A stretch of DNA of 64,000 bases from Megaustenia siamemsis (Eukaryota; Mollusca; Gastropoda; Stylommatophora; Ariophantidae): NCBI GenBank assembly GCA_032433765.1, contig JAVIAB010000160.1, positions 37,346,280 to 37,410,279 on the forward strand, in the 5' to 3' direction. The notes under the pieces were generated by a model, which was not told the origin of the DNA, did not search any database, and saw only the letters and a program-made list of their open reading frames with translations. Position numbers and translations under genes: made by a program. Positions 25,108-36,779 of the stretch are shown piece after piece. The stretch's first letter is position 1. Every line of letters starts with the position of its first letter.

Positions 25108-25373
25108 AAGTAAAGCTCCACTTCCCTGTCTTGCTAGGCGTATGTGGGAAATGGTGTTAATGACCATATTTTCCATGACCACGCAAATTGTTTGGTGAGC
25201 TGGTCGGTATCACCCTAGGCCGGCATTAATTCTTAAAAAATATGGTACCCATTTACAGAGACTGGTTGAAGATTGGAGCCTTGTCGGCCCGAAAATACCC
25301 ACGTCTAGTTATTGAATTTTCACCTTTCTAATCATGCAATGATCACACTAACTACTCAGCCATCGAGGCTACA
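25108..25373 (-). mobile_element. Diverged S1-like SINE (left arm)
   Basis: Minus orientation; the head reads gtagcctcgatggctgagta and the tail ends near the complement of acgcctagcaagacagggaa. Overall layout as S1 (tRNA head, ggtacc box, aacaccat near the end) but only moderately similar, so an older sub-family. Mirrored at 46239-46505. Confidence 0.7.
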
Positions 25374-25428
25374 AACTTATGGCTTCATTAATTTGTGTAT
25401 GAATAATGTTTTAACACAATAATACTTG

Positions 25429-25429
<1 letters not shown>

Positions 25430-25484
<55 letters not shown>
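25430..25484. repeat. TA microsatellite (left arm)
   Basis: (ta)n of about 54 bp; mirrored at about 46127-46180. Confidence 0.93.
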
Positions 25485-25487
<3 letters not shown>

Positions 25488-25656
25488 CCTTCGAAAATGT
25501 CAAATTTGAAACGTTCTGTTTTGAAATATTCCATTTTTGAGCCACAAATTCTGTAACCATTTAAGATATAAATAGAAAACTATCTTGATCAGTTGACACG
25601 AGGTGTTCTATTTATGACGGTAGCAATGTGGCAAAATTTGAGGCAAGAATAGTAAG

Positions 25657-25919
25657 TAAAGTAAAAGTAAAGTACAACCGTCACGCCAAATGGCGTATAG
25701 GGAAAAATATGGTGTTAGTGACCCTATAATTTACAGACCTTCGGCACATGCTTTTTGGGGTAATGTGGTCAGCATTACGCCCGTGCCGCTTCACTTTCCC
25801 TTAAAAAAAATCAGGTACCCATTAAAGGCTGGGTGAACCCGAAGCCGTCGGTTGGGATCGAATCCTACCTCTTACCCTTTGTAGTCCAGTTCACTAACCA
25901 CTGAGCTATCGCGGCTCCC
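25657..25919 (-). mobile_element. SINE S1 full-length copy (left arm)
   Basis: Minus orientation. The complement starts gggagccgcgatagctcagt, carries the A box, the B-box-like gattcgatccc and the conserved S1 body, and ends with a ttttactttactt tail. Mirrored at 45691-45955. Confidence 0.88.
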
Positions 25920-26053
25920 TAGGCATTGATTGTTCATGTAAGGTGTTGATTTGTTTTTCCCACCAAGCAATCTGGATCTACCAGATTTCATCGCCATCTT
26001 TAGCCTCTTTATTGTCCCACCCATTCTATTCTTTTCTTAATGAATGAAGAACA

Positions 26054-27196
26054 AACTTGACAATGTCCTCTTTTCCAGAATAAAGCCACACTCAGTATCA
26101 GAGCTGCCAGCGAGCTTATCAGCTATTTCATTACCAAGTACACTAGCAAGCTTATCAGCTATTTCATTACCAAGTACACTAGCGAGCTTATCAGCTATTT
26201 CATTACCGAGTACACCAGCAAGCTTATCAGCTATTTCATTACCGAGTACACCAGCAAGCTTATCAGCTATTTCATTACCGAGTACACCAGTGAGCTTATC
26301 AGCTGTTTCATTACCGAGTACACCAGCAAGCTTATCAGCTATTTCATTACCGAGTACACCAGCAAGCTTATCAGCTATTTCATTACCGAGTACACCAGCA
26401 AGCTTATCAGCTGTTTCATTACCGAGTACACCAGCAAGCTTATCAGCTACTTCATTACCGAGTACACCAGCAAGCTTATCAGCTACTTCATTACCGAGTA
26501 CACCAGCAAGCTTATCAGTTGTTTCTTTACCGAGTACACCATTGAGCTTACGGGCTATTTCATTACCGAATACACCAGCATGACCTGAACACTACACTCA
26601 AATTAACGCCCTAACTGTAGAGTCATCCAAGAGCTACATCCACTCCTGCTGCAGACACTGTCTACCAATCTTCTGTTGCATACTTTGCGTGTCAGTCACC
26701 AAGACTGCGTGATTCACTTTCTGTGTAACCAGCCATGTTATCGCAGCTGTTGTTGCTTCTATCTCCATTCTCATGCTGGACACCGTAATGCTACACTTGC
26801 CAGATTCCTTAGCCACTTATCTGCCATGTTGGTATGCCACAAAACCCTAGTCGCTGCGCTGTCCGCGTGATACAGAACCATCCGTGTAGACGATGAGATC
26901 CAGAGGTGGGGACACTTTTTCGATGGATTCCCTTATTACGACCTCGGTAGCTCTGTAGGCTCCAATTGCGACAATCCCTGCAAAAATCAATTATTAATTT
27001 GGTTCTCTTCTTTTTCTCTGTTGTTACTTCTATCCAATCCTTGCCGGGCCTAATGTCATTCAAATTGCATACTCTCCATGTGGACTCCTCCGACTCAGCC
27101 ATAAAGGATTTTTTTTCACGATTGAGGCGCTTGCCCTTGGTCACACCCAATTCTGAATGCAAGGAATTAATTATGTTCCTTTCCGCGTTCAACTAA
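26054..27196 (-). pseudogene. LINE RNase H relic with expanded motif (left arm)
   Basis: Inverted copy of the relic described at 44414-45556, carried in the left arm. Differences from the right copy are single substitutions (for example MAKESGK against MARESGK). The long plus-strand frame at 26044-26583, rich in SLPSTPA repeats, is the antisense of the expanded GVLGNExADKLA array and is not a gene. Confidence 0.85.
26112..26580. repeat. 36-bp minisatellite from RNase H motif (left arm)
   Basis: Thirteen 36-bp units (agcttatcagctatttcatt plus accgagtacaccagca). On the minus strand each encodes GVLGNEIADKLA or a close variant, the conserved C-terminal motif of LINE RNase H. Confidence 0.93.
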
Positions 27197-27393
27197 GCCG
27201 GACCTGAGCAGATCTATAGATCTACTCTAATCCACGGAAAGTAAAGTAAGTACATCATTGAACGGATAGGTGTATCTCTGGTGTATCTGAGAACTGCCTG
27301 TAGGCCCTAATTTTGAACTCATTCCAACCTTGCGATCTGAGTTGACGAGAGAGTGAGTATGCCCAAACCATAATTCAGTACTGAGAGCACAGT

Positions 27394-27588
27394 CAGAAAG
27401 CTATATTCAAGGTCCAAAAAGTTAGTCCACTCATAAGCAAAAAGTAGATTCAAAAGTCTAAAAATCTACTCCCATAGTCATAATAGTTAGACACAACAAA
27501 CAGAAAGCTATATTCAAGGTCCAAAAAGTTAGTCCACTCATAAGCAAAAAGTAGACATCAAAAGTCTAAAAATCTATTCCCATAGTCA
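27394..27588. repeat. ~107-bp repeat, part before the solo LTR (left arm)
   Basis: cagaaagctatattcaaggt recurs at 27394 and 27501. It is interrupted by the LTR and resumes at 28523. The word atagtcataatagttagaca recurs in each copy. Confidence 0.82.
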
Positions 27589-28522
27589 TGTAACCGTGAA
27601 TGATGAAACATACATATTTAAATCATAATTAAGTGAGGACAAAACAGGATTAGACATAATTAACATAGAGATGACTAGAGACCATGGGAAACCGCACTGA
27701 TTGACCACTAGTGGGAAACTTATCTTAGCTGTCATTAGGAAGGTAGAATTCATAAACTAAAATTGCCAGATGGCGGGGGAATGACCCTAGCTGTTGATGG
27801 GGAGCCTAGAACTCGTAAACAAATAAAGGGCTCGCCACGTGGTGTCAGATGATTAGAGAGAGTCACTTGAGTGCAGAGAGGAGTGGAACAGTGTCAATGC
27901 CATAGTTGGCAGGAGAAAATGTAAACTGTCGGTCAAAAGACAGGAGTATAAAAGCTAGGGGACTTCCACACTTAGGATGGAACTTAGAGAGGACACTTAG
28001 AGAGAACTTAGAGACTTACAGAGAACTTAGGAACATAGCCACGCACTAGCGACCGATAGGAATTGAGATAGTCACTGAAAAACTTCAACTAGAGTAGAAC
28101 AGGAGAGCAGAATTAGAATTACAGATCAGAATTAGAAGTCAGGCACCATAACTAGAGGACGAGAACTAGAAGGAGAGACGGAGTCCTAATGATAGGCACA
28201 GAGATAGCCATCGGAGATCGTTAGAACAGAAGACACAGACGAAAGAGAAACAATATAGATAGAGAGAAAGTTAGAATATCTACTATACGAATAGCTGAGG
28301 TACAACACCGACGGTAGTGGAAATACTTCAGCGGCCAAGACTTATTAGATCGAACAAGTATCTACAGAACAGAGACGCTAGGAAGGACAGCTTGATAGCA
28401 TCTATCTATATATAAGTGTGTAATATCATAAATGCGAACTGACTGATAACCCACAAAATTTGTTGATTCTTGAATGTGCGGTGTCGTGCCATAACGAAGA
28501 ACAAAGTCAGAACACGGTTATA
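27589..28522 (+). mobile_element. Solo LTR of an LTR retrotransposon (left arm)
   Basis: 934 bp. It opens tgtaaccgtg and ends cacggttata, an imperfect 10-bp terminal inversion of the TG...CA type; the last C is changed to T here, but the right-arm copy shows cacggttaca at its own TG-end complement. A 4-bp duplication gtca (27585-27588 and 28523-28526) lies inside what was a continuous repeat copy, so the insertion boundary is clear. A TATA box (tataaaag, 27947-27954) and an AATAAA near 27822 are present. No gag-pol sequence is next to it, so it is a recombination-derived solo LTR. A Ty3/Gypsy origin fits the 4-bp duplication but is not proven. Confidence 0.75.
27947..27954 (+). promoter_or_regulatory. 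TATA box in the solo LTR
   Basis: tataaaag in the context caggagtataaaagctaggg. Position mid-LTR fits a U3 promoter with R/U5 downstream. Activity unknown. Confidence 0.55.
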
Positions 28523-28880
28523 GTCATAATAGTTAGACACAACAAACAGAAAGTTATGTTCAAGGTCCAAAAAGTTCGTCCAAATCGCACAAATTTTACC
28601 CCCAGAAAAAAAATGTAGGCTCATATTCAAAAGTCGACCTCAAAAACCTAAAAGCTACTCAAATAGTCATAATATTTAGACACAACGAGCAGAAAGTTAT
28701 ATTCTAGGTTCAAAAAGTTAGGTCAAATCGCAAAAAAATTAGCCCCAAAACACAAATATTTAGGCTTATAATCAAAAAGTTGAACTCGAACCCTAAAAAC
28801 CTACACCCATAGTCATAATAGTTGAACAAAAAAATGTCAAAAAACACCCACACACAAATACACAACCGCTCACACATCTT
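28523..28880. repeat. ~107-bp repeat, part after the solo LTR (left arm)
   Basis: Further degenerate copies of the cagaaagttat...ggtccaaaaagtt unit, drifting into the 135-bp satellite around 28880. Confidence 0.78.
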
Positions 28881-29098
28881 TATACCCCCAGCCATTTTTA
28901 TGGCTACGCCTATGAAATCACTAAAAATAGTAAATTTACACGCTAGACCTAAACCAAAATTCTTATTAGACATCCTTGCATAAAGATTTTGAATAAAAAA
29001 TCATTTTTATGAGTTTTACCCCCAGCAATTTTTTTATGGATATGACTATGAAATCACTAAAAATAGTAAAATTACACTCTAAACATACCCAAAACTTC

Positions 29099-29810
29099 AA
29101 ATTAGATATCCTCGTAGCAAGATTTTGAATAAAAAATCAATTTTATGAATTTTACCCCAAACCATATTTTTATGGATACGACTATGAAATCATTAAAAAT
29201 AGTAAATTGACAGGTTAGCCTTTCCCCAAACTTCATATTAGACATCCCCTTAGCAAGATTTAGAATAAAAATCACTTTTTAAAATATAAAATTTAACCTC
29301 TCGGCTTACCTCTATCTTCATATTAGACATCCTCATATAAAAAATGTACTTCAAAATCACTTTTATGAATTTTTAACCTTTGATCATTTTTTTTTAGAAA
29401 TACGCATATGAAACTGTTAAAAATTAATTTAACTCTAGGCTTTCCCAAAACTTCAAATTAGATATCCTCGTAGCAAGATTTTGAATAAAAAATCAATTTT
29501 ATGAATTTTACCCCAAACCATATTTTTATGGATACGACTATGAAATCATTAAAATTAGTAAATTGACAGGTTAGCCTTTCCCAAACTTCATATTAGACAT
29601 CCCCTTAGCAAGATTTAGAATAAAAATCACTTTTTTAAAATAAAATTTAACCTCTCGGCTTACCTCTATCTTCATATTAGACATCCTCATATAAAAAATG
29701 TACTTCAAAATCACTTTTATGAATTTTTAACCTTTGATCATTTTTTAGAAATACGCATATGAAAATGTTTAAAAAATTAATTTAACTCTAGGCTTTCCCA
29801 AAACTTCATA
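29099..29810. repeat. Left-arm-specific ~356-bp tandem duplication
   Basis: aaattagatatcctcgtagc occurs at 29099 and 29455, with near-identical sequence following each copy. The mirrored region of the right arm has a single copy, so this happened after the arms formed. Confidence 0.82.
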
Positions 29811-30522
29811 TTAGATATCCTCGTAGCAAAATTTTGAATAAAAATCACTATTATTAATTTTATCCCAGCCATTTTTTTCATGGAACACTAAAAATAGTAA
29901 ATTTACACTCTAGGCCTATTTCAAACTTCATATTAGATATTCTCATAGCAAGATTTTGAATAGAAAAGTAAACTTTTATGAATTTTACATCAGCCATTTT
30001 TAATGGATACGTTTATGAAACTGTTTTTAAAAAATACAATTTTACCTCTAGGCTTACCTAAACCTTATTTTATGCATCCTCGAAGCAAATGTTAACTTAA
30101 AAATCACTTTCATGAATTGTATCCCCTGACAATTTTTTAGGTATACGCCTATGAAACTGTTAAAAAAAATAAAATGTAACCTCAAAGCTTAACTAAATCT
30201 TTATTTTATGTATCCCAGTCTCAAAAATGTACATAAAAATCACTATCATGAATTTTACCCCGACCATCTATGATGGATACGCCTATAAAACTGTTTAAAA
30301 AAATAAAATTTAACCTCTAGGCTTATCTCAAACTTTATTTTAAGCATCCCCGTAGCAAAAAAATTACTTGAAAATCACGTTTATAAATTTTACCTATGAA
30401 CATTTTTGAGGGATACGCCTATGAAACTGTTTGAAAAATAAAATTTAACCTCTAGGCTTACCTCAAACTTTATGTTAGGCATCCCCGTAGCAAAAATTTA
30501 CTTAAAAATCACTTTTATTAAT

Positions 30523-30872
30523 ATTTTTTTTTTTTGGGGGGCCTCGGTAGCCTAGTTGGGAAAACCACCCGACTAGACTAGCGACGTTCGGACAACCCGT
30601 GTTCAATTCCCGCTGGGAGCAGTGTGAATTGTACTCGTGGTTGGAATAAAAAAAAATACCCCCACGGTCGACCCAGCCGTTGGCAGAAATGGGTACCAGG
30701 GTATATTATCCTGGGAAGGTGAGGAATGTCGCTTCGCATCTGAGTTTCGATGCTTGAGGCTACACTATACAGAAATATCCGAACATTTCTGGATAGGCGG
30801 CCGAGCACATATGGGTATATACTCGCGTGCTAAGACGCCGGTTCAAGTCTCGTACTTTACCTTTACCTTTAC
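30523..30872 (+). mobile_element. tRNA-derived SINE (family S2), left arm only
   Basis: Head gcctcggtagcctagttggg (A box), gtgttcaattcccgc (B box), a body with cgttggcagaaatgggtacc and gcggccgagcacatatgggt, and a (ctttac)n tail. An 11-bp duplication cttttattaat (30512-30522 and 30873-30883) flanks it. The mirror position in the right arm (about 41074-41084) has the unoccupied site. A second S2 copy lies at 60051-60383. Confidence 0.88.
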
Positions 30873-33800
30873 CTTTTATTAATTTTTACATATTGATCAT
30901 TTTTTAGGGATACGCCTATGAAACTGTTAAAAAATAAATCTAACCTATAGGCTTTACCAAAACTTCATATTAGACATCCCTGTAGCAAGATTTTGAATAA
31001 AAATAACTTTTATGAATTTTACCACCAGCCACTTTTATGGATACGACAATGAAATCACTAAAAAAAAAATAGTAAATTTGTACTATAGGCCTACTTCAAA
31101 CTTCATATTATACATCCACGTAGCATGGTTTTGAATAAAAAATCAATTTATGATTTTTACTCCCTGCCATTTTTTCCCAGGCATTTTTTTACGGATACGC
31201 CTATGAAACTGTTAAAAAATAAAATTTTACCTCTAGGCTTACCTCAAACTTTATTTTAGGTAACCACGTAGCAAAAATTTACTTAATAATCACTTTTATT
31301 AATTTTTACCCCCTCACTATTTTTGATGGATACGCATATGAAACTGTTAAAAAAAATAAGTTAACCTCAAGGCTTACCTCAAACTTTATTTTAGACATCC
31401 CTGTAGCAAAAATGTACTTAAAAATAAACCACTTTTATTAATTTTACCCATGACCATTTTTGAAGGATACGCCTATGAAACTCTTTAAAATATAAATTTA
31501 ACCTCTAGACTTACCTTAACCTTCATATTATACATCCAAGTAGCATGGTTTTGAATACAAAATCAATTTATGATTTTTACCCCCTACCATTTTTTTCGGG
31601 GATACGACTATAAAACTGTTTAAAAAAATTAATTTAACCTCATGGCTTTTCCAAACCTTCATATTAGACATCCTCGTAGCAAGATTTTGAATAAAAATCA
31701 TTTTAATGATTTTTACTCCCCGCTATTTTTATGGATACTACTATTAAAACACTAAAAATAGTAAATTTATACACTAGGTCTATTTCAAACTTCATATTAG
31801 ACATCCTCAAAGCAAGATTTTGAATAAAAAATCACTTGTATGAATTTTAGCTCTCCGACAATTTTTTTAGGGATACGCATATAAAACTGTAAAAAAAAAA
31901 TATATCCTCTAGGCATACGTCAAACTTTATTTTAGGCATCCGTGTAGCAAAAATTTACTTAAAAATAGCTTTCATTTATTTTATGCCCTCACTATTTATT
32001 AGGGATACGTATATGAAGCTGATAAAACATAAAAATTAACAAAACGCTTACCTCAAACTTTATTTTAGGCATCCCTGTAGCAAAAATGTACTTAAAAATA
32101 ATCACTTTTATTAATATTACCCATGACTATTTTTTAGGGATACGCCTATGAAACTGTTTAAAATATAAAATGTAACCTCTAGGCTTACCTTAACCTTCAT
32201 ATTAAACATTATAGTAGAAAAAACTTACTTAAAAATCACTTTAATGAATTGTTACCCTTGATCTTTTTTTAGGCTTACGCCTATGAAACTGTTTTAAAAA
32301 TAAATTTAACTTATAGGCTTTTCTTAATCTCCATATCAGGCATCCCTGTACCAAGATTTTGAATAAAAGTCACTGTTATGAAATTTACCCGCAGCCATTG
32401 TTTTAAAGATACGCCTATGAATCTGTTAAAAATAAATTTAACCTCTAGGCTTTCCCAAAACTTCATATTAGACATGACCGTAGCAAGATTTTGAAAAAAA
32501 ACACTTTTATGAATTTTACCCCCAGCCATTTTTTATAGATGCGACTATAAACACACTAAAAGTAGTAAATGTACACCCTAGGCCTATTTAAAACTTCATA
32601 TTAGACATCCTCGTAGCAAGATTTTGAATAGACAAACACTTTCATGAACTATACCTCAGCCATTTTTTAGGGATACGCTTATAAATTGTTAAAAAATTAA
32701 AATGTAACCTCTTTGCTTACCTCAAAATTTATTTTAGGCATCCTCGAAGCAAAAATTTACTTAATAATCAATTTTATGAATTTTATCCCCCACCATTTTT
32801 TTAGGGATACGCCTATGAAACTGTTTGAAAAATAACATGTAACCTCTATGCTTAACTCAAACTTTATTTTAGGCATCCCGTAGCAAAATTTACTTAATAA
32901 TCACTTTTATGAATTTTTACCCATTGATCATTTTTAGGGATACGCCTATGAAACTATTAATAAATAAAATGTAACCTCTAGGTTTACCTTAACCTTCATA
33001 TTAGACATCATGGTAGCAAAAATTTACTTAAAAATCATTTTTATGAATTTTTACCCATTGATCATTTTTAGCGATACGCCTATGAAACTGTTAAAAAATA
33101 AAATTAACCTCTAGGCTTTCACAAAACGTCATATTATACATACTTGTAGCAGGATTTTAAATAAAAATCACTTTTATGTTTTTCTACTTCCCCCTCCCTC
33201 ACCCCAGCCATTTTTATGGATATAGAAACTACCTTTAAATCACTAAAAATATGTAAATTTACACTCTAGGTCTACTTCCAACTTCATATCTGACATCTTC
33301 ATAGCAAGATTTTCAATTAAAAAATCACTTTATGAATTTTACCCCCAGCATTTTTTTAAGTATACGCCTGTGAAACTGTTTAAAAAGTATAAATTTAAAC
33401 TCTAGGCTTTCCCAAAACTTCATATTAGTCATCCCCGTAGCAAGATTTTGAATAAAATATCACGTTTATGAATTTTTCCCAGGCATTTTATTACGGATAC
33501 GCCTATGAAACTGTTAAAAAAATAAAATTTTACCTCTAGGCTTACCCAAACTTTATTTTAGGCATCCGCGTAGCAAAAATTTACTTAATAATCACTTTTA
33601 TTAATTTTTACCCCCTCACTATTTTTATGGATACGAATATATGAAACTGTAAAAAAAAAAATAAGTTAACCTCAAGGCTTACCTCAAACTTTATTTTAGG
33701 CATCCCTGTAGCAAATATGTACTTAAAAATAAACCACTTTTATTAATTTTACCCATGACCATTTTTGAAGGATACGCCTATGAAACTCTTTAAAATATAA

Positions 33801-34737
33801 AATTTAACCTCCAGACTTACCTTAACCTTCATATTAGACGTCATCGTTGCAAAAATTTACTTAAAAATCACTTTAATGATTTTTTAGCCCTTCATCATTT
33901 TTTAGGCATACACATATGAAACTGTTTAAAAAAATAAATTTAACCTCTAGGCTTTTCTTAAACTCCATATCAGACATCCCTGTACCAAAATTTTGAATAA
34001 AAGTCACTGTTATGAAATTTACCCGCAGCCATTTTTTTAAAGATACGCCTATGAAACTGATAAAAAAAATAAAATTTAACCTCTAGGCTTACCTCAAATT
34101 TTATTTTAGGCATTACCGAAGCAAAAATTTACATAAAAATCATTTTATGAATTTTATCCCCACCATTTTTGAGTGATACGTCTATGAAACTGTTTTAAGA
34201 AATACAATTTAACCTCTAGGCTTACCTCAAACTTTATTTTAGGCATCCCCATAGCATAAAAATTATTTGAAAAGCACATTTATAAATGTTACACCCTGAC
34301 AATTTTTTAGGCATACACCTATGAAACTGTTTGAAAAATAACATGTAACCTCTACGTATACCTTAAACTTTTTTTTAGTCATCCCGTAGCAAATATTTAC
34401 TTTAAAATCACTTTTATGAATTTTAACTCTGTCCATTTTTTAGGGATACGCTATGAAACTGTTAAAAAAATAAATTTATCCTCTAGGCTTGCCTCAAACT
34501 TCATATTAGACATCATCGTAGCAAAAATTTACTTAAAAATCACTTTTATGAATTGTTACCCCTTGATCATTTTTTTCTGGATACACCTATGAAACTGTTG
34601 AAAAAATACATTTAACCTCTAGGCTTTCCTAAATCTTCATATTGGACGCAAGATTTTGAATAAAAATCACTTTTATTAATTTTTCCCCATATATTTTTTT
34701 ATGGATACGACTATGAAATTACTAAAAATAGTAAATT

Positions 34738-36708
34738 CATCATCGTCATAATCGAGTGCCATCTCCGCATCGAAGTTTGGCTATCATGGTGCGCCATTCT
34801 GCTCTGTCTCTTGCTTTGATGGTGCAGGTTGTCATAGGCTGGTTTGTCCATCGTTTGATGTTACTCGTCCATGTTAGTCTTGGTCTGCCTCTTTCTCTTT
34901 TACCTTGTATTTTCTCCTCCAGGATTACTTTTACTGTTGTGACATTTAACATGGCCCAAAAATCGCATTTGTCTTGTTTGAATTGTGTTTTGTAGTTTTC
35001 TTTTCACTTTTAGTTGTTTTAAGACTGCATCTTAGTAGTTGTAGCTCTGGACTGTCTCCAGATGTATTCCTTCAACTGTGATATTTAATTGTAGGTCTTG
35101 AGAATTTTCTTTGTTTATGATCATAGTTTAAGTTTTTTTGATAATCATATCTAGTTTCTATCTTTTGCTTGTCATGTTTATTTCATTAAGTAATTGTTGT
35201 AGATCTTTAGGATTTTCAGATAGTAATACAGTATTATCAGCATATCTTACGTTATTGATTATCTTTCCATTAATTTGTAGGCCTGGCATCTCTGTGATGT
35301 TTTTAAAGATTTGCTCAGTGTATAGATTGAACATGCTTAGTGATAGGATGCATCCCTGTCTTACTCTTCTTGTTATATCAATGGGTGTAGAGTTCTCTTT
35401 ATTATCTTTTATTTTTGCTATTTGTTCCCAGTATAGATTACATATTAGTCGTATGTCCATGTCATCTAGATGTATCTCTTTTATGCATTCTACAAGTTGT
35501 TTGTGGTGTACTCCGTCAAAAGCTTTTGTGTAGTTTATGAAGAAGGCATATATTGGTTTATTTCTATGTGCATTCCTCTTAAGTCTTGTTTGCTTTCCAT
35601 AGTTTCTATTTCTATATATTTTTGGCTGAGCCAGTCTTCTTTTACCTTTTTGTACATTTTGCGTATTTCATTATCTATTTTATTGTATTGGGCAGTGTTC
35701 TTCGCTTGTCTCCTTTCTTCCATTTTTCTCTAAGATGTTGTCAGTTATCCATTTTTATTTTTTGTTCTTTTTTTGTGTAAGGTGTCGCAGGTTTCATGTA
35801 TGCTTTTCTTTATTCATTGCCATTTGGTTGTTACTTTTTCATCAGGATTTTCTCTTCTGTATTAATCAGTTCCTTCTTCTAGCAGGTTCTGACATGTGTT
35901 CTTTACTTGTATTGTATAGGTATCTTTAATATCTTTTTGATTTAAAGCTGTTATATCTGGTGGTATTGTTGATGAATTAGACTTTTCCTTCTTTCTCTTT
36001 AGTTTGATTTTCATTGTAATCATTACAGGATAGTGATCTAAATTAATATCTGCTCCTGGATAGGTTTTGGCTTTCTTTACGCTGTTACGGAACATTTCTT
36101 TTATCATTTTCTAATCTATTTGATTCATTTTCTTATCTCCAGGGATTTTTCCATGTGTATAGTGTCCTTTTCTCTTGCTCAAAGTAGGTGTTGCATATTA
36201 TTAGCCTGTTTTCTTCACAGAATTGTATTAATCTTTCTCCTCTGTCATTTCTTTTTTCCTAAACTGTGGTTTCCTATAATGGTCTTATATCTGCCTTTTC
36301 CTACTTTAGCGTTCATGTCACCCATTGCAATCAAGATGTCCGAAGATTTCACTTGCATAACTTTATTTAGGTCTTCATACTATGCCTCTATTTGCTCATC
36401 TGTGTAGTCTTGAGTAGGTGCGTATGTCTGTATTATTGCTATGTCGAATGGTTTTGCTTTCATCTTGAGTAGTATAATCTTATCATTGTATGTCCAGTGT
36501 GTATTTATTTATTTTTGTAGTTCTCTTTTTATTAGTATTCCTACCCCTCTTTGATGTTCTGTTGTGTTTCCTGAGTATATAAAAGTATATTTTTCGTCCT
36601 CTATGTACCCACATTCTTTCCATCTTGTCTCTGATATGCCTAAACTATCTATGTCTATCCGTTTCGCTTCTTGAATTAGATTTTCCAATTTCCCTTGATC
36701 AGTTAACT

Positions 36709-36712
<4 letters not shown>
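34738..36712 (-). pseudogene. LINE with APE endonuclease and RT (palindrome spacer)
   Basis: Minus strand from 36712: endonuclease segments GKLENLIQEAKRIDIDSLGI and SETRWKECGYIEDEKYTFIY, then FDIAIIQTYAPTQDYTDEQI and MGDMNAKVGKGRYKT (the GDxNAKVG motif). The reverse transcriptase follows: INYTKAFDGVHHKQL (RT motif with the first Asp region), ITRRVRQGCILS, and NNVRYADNTVLLSEN, where the second Asp of the YADD box is replaced by Asn. The C-terminus reads GKRERGRPRLTW and RDRAEWRTMIAKLR, followed by a gatgatg tail touching the left arm. At roughly 2 kb it is shorter than an intact ORF2 of this type (around 3 kb), so it has internal losses and frameshifts. RTE/CR1-like by layout. Its two-component EN-RT enzyme would nick and copy at target sites, but this copy is dead. 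Confidence 0.87.

Positions 36713-36758
<46 letters not shown>
36713..36758. repeat. TA microsatellite in spacer
   Basis: (ta)n of about 45 bp at the junction of the two spacer LINE relics. Confidence 0.93.
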
Positions 36759-36759
<1 letters not shown>

Positions 36760-36779
36760 CTTGCTTATTCCTTGCATTG

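Larger units (their letters stand above)
24683..34737 (+). repeat. Giant inverted repeat, left arm
   Basis: About 10.06 kb matching the reverse complement of 37738-46930. The outer breakpoint is sharp: tatggaggtgcc at 24683 pairs with the complement ending at 46930, and sequence outside is unrelated. The outer 4 kb is nearly identical between arms: a 127-residue frame at 26809-27192 is residue-identical to 44418-44801. The inner satellite part has more indels. Left-only differences are a SINE (30523-30872), a duplication of about 356 bp (29099-29810), and 555 bp of satellite (about 32821-33376) that is deleted in the right arm. Confidence 0.95.
28880..34737. repeat. 135-bp AT-rich satellite (left arm)
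   Basis: About 43 degenerate monomers. Recurring landmarks: ggatacgcctatgaaactgt, aacctctaggcttacctcaa, aggcatccccgtagcaaaaa and aatcacttttatgaatttta. Spacing of gcatcc between 30344 and 30479 is 135 bp, i.e. 45 codons, which yields short repetitive minus-strand frames with ESLEVKF...FIGVSLK. Those frames are broken by frequent indels and are best regarded as satellite. Variants of the monomer alternate (agattttgaataaaaaatca against aaaaatttacttaaaaatca), suggesting a higher-order structure. Confidence 0.9.

Noticed and set aside
26044..26583. 179-residue frame of SLSAISLPSTPA repeats, mirrored at 45027-45566, looking like a repetitive secreted or structural protein.
   Set aside because: It is antisense to the expanded RNase H motif GVLGNEIADKLA. 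The frame is open only because the 36-bp unit has no stops on that strand.
27591..28520. The 930-bp element read as a hAT-like DNA transposon with 8-bp target duplication tagtcat(g/a) and taaccgtg ends.
   Set aside because: Extending by two bases gives TG...TA/CA ends with a 10-bp inversion, a perfect 4-bp duplication and a mid-element TATA box, a better fit to a solo LTR.
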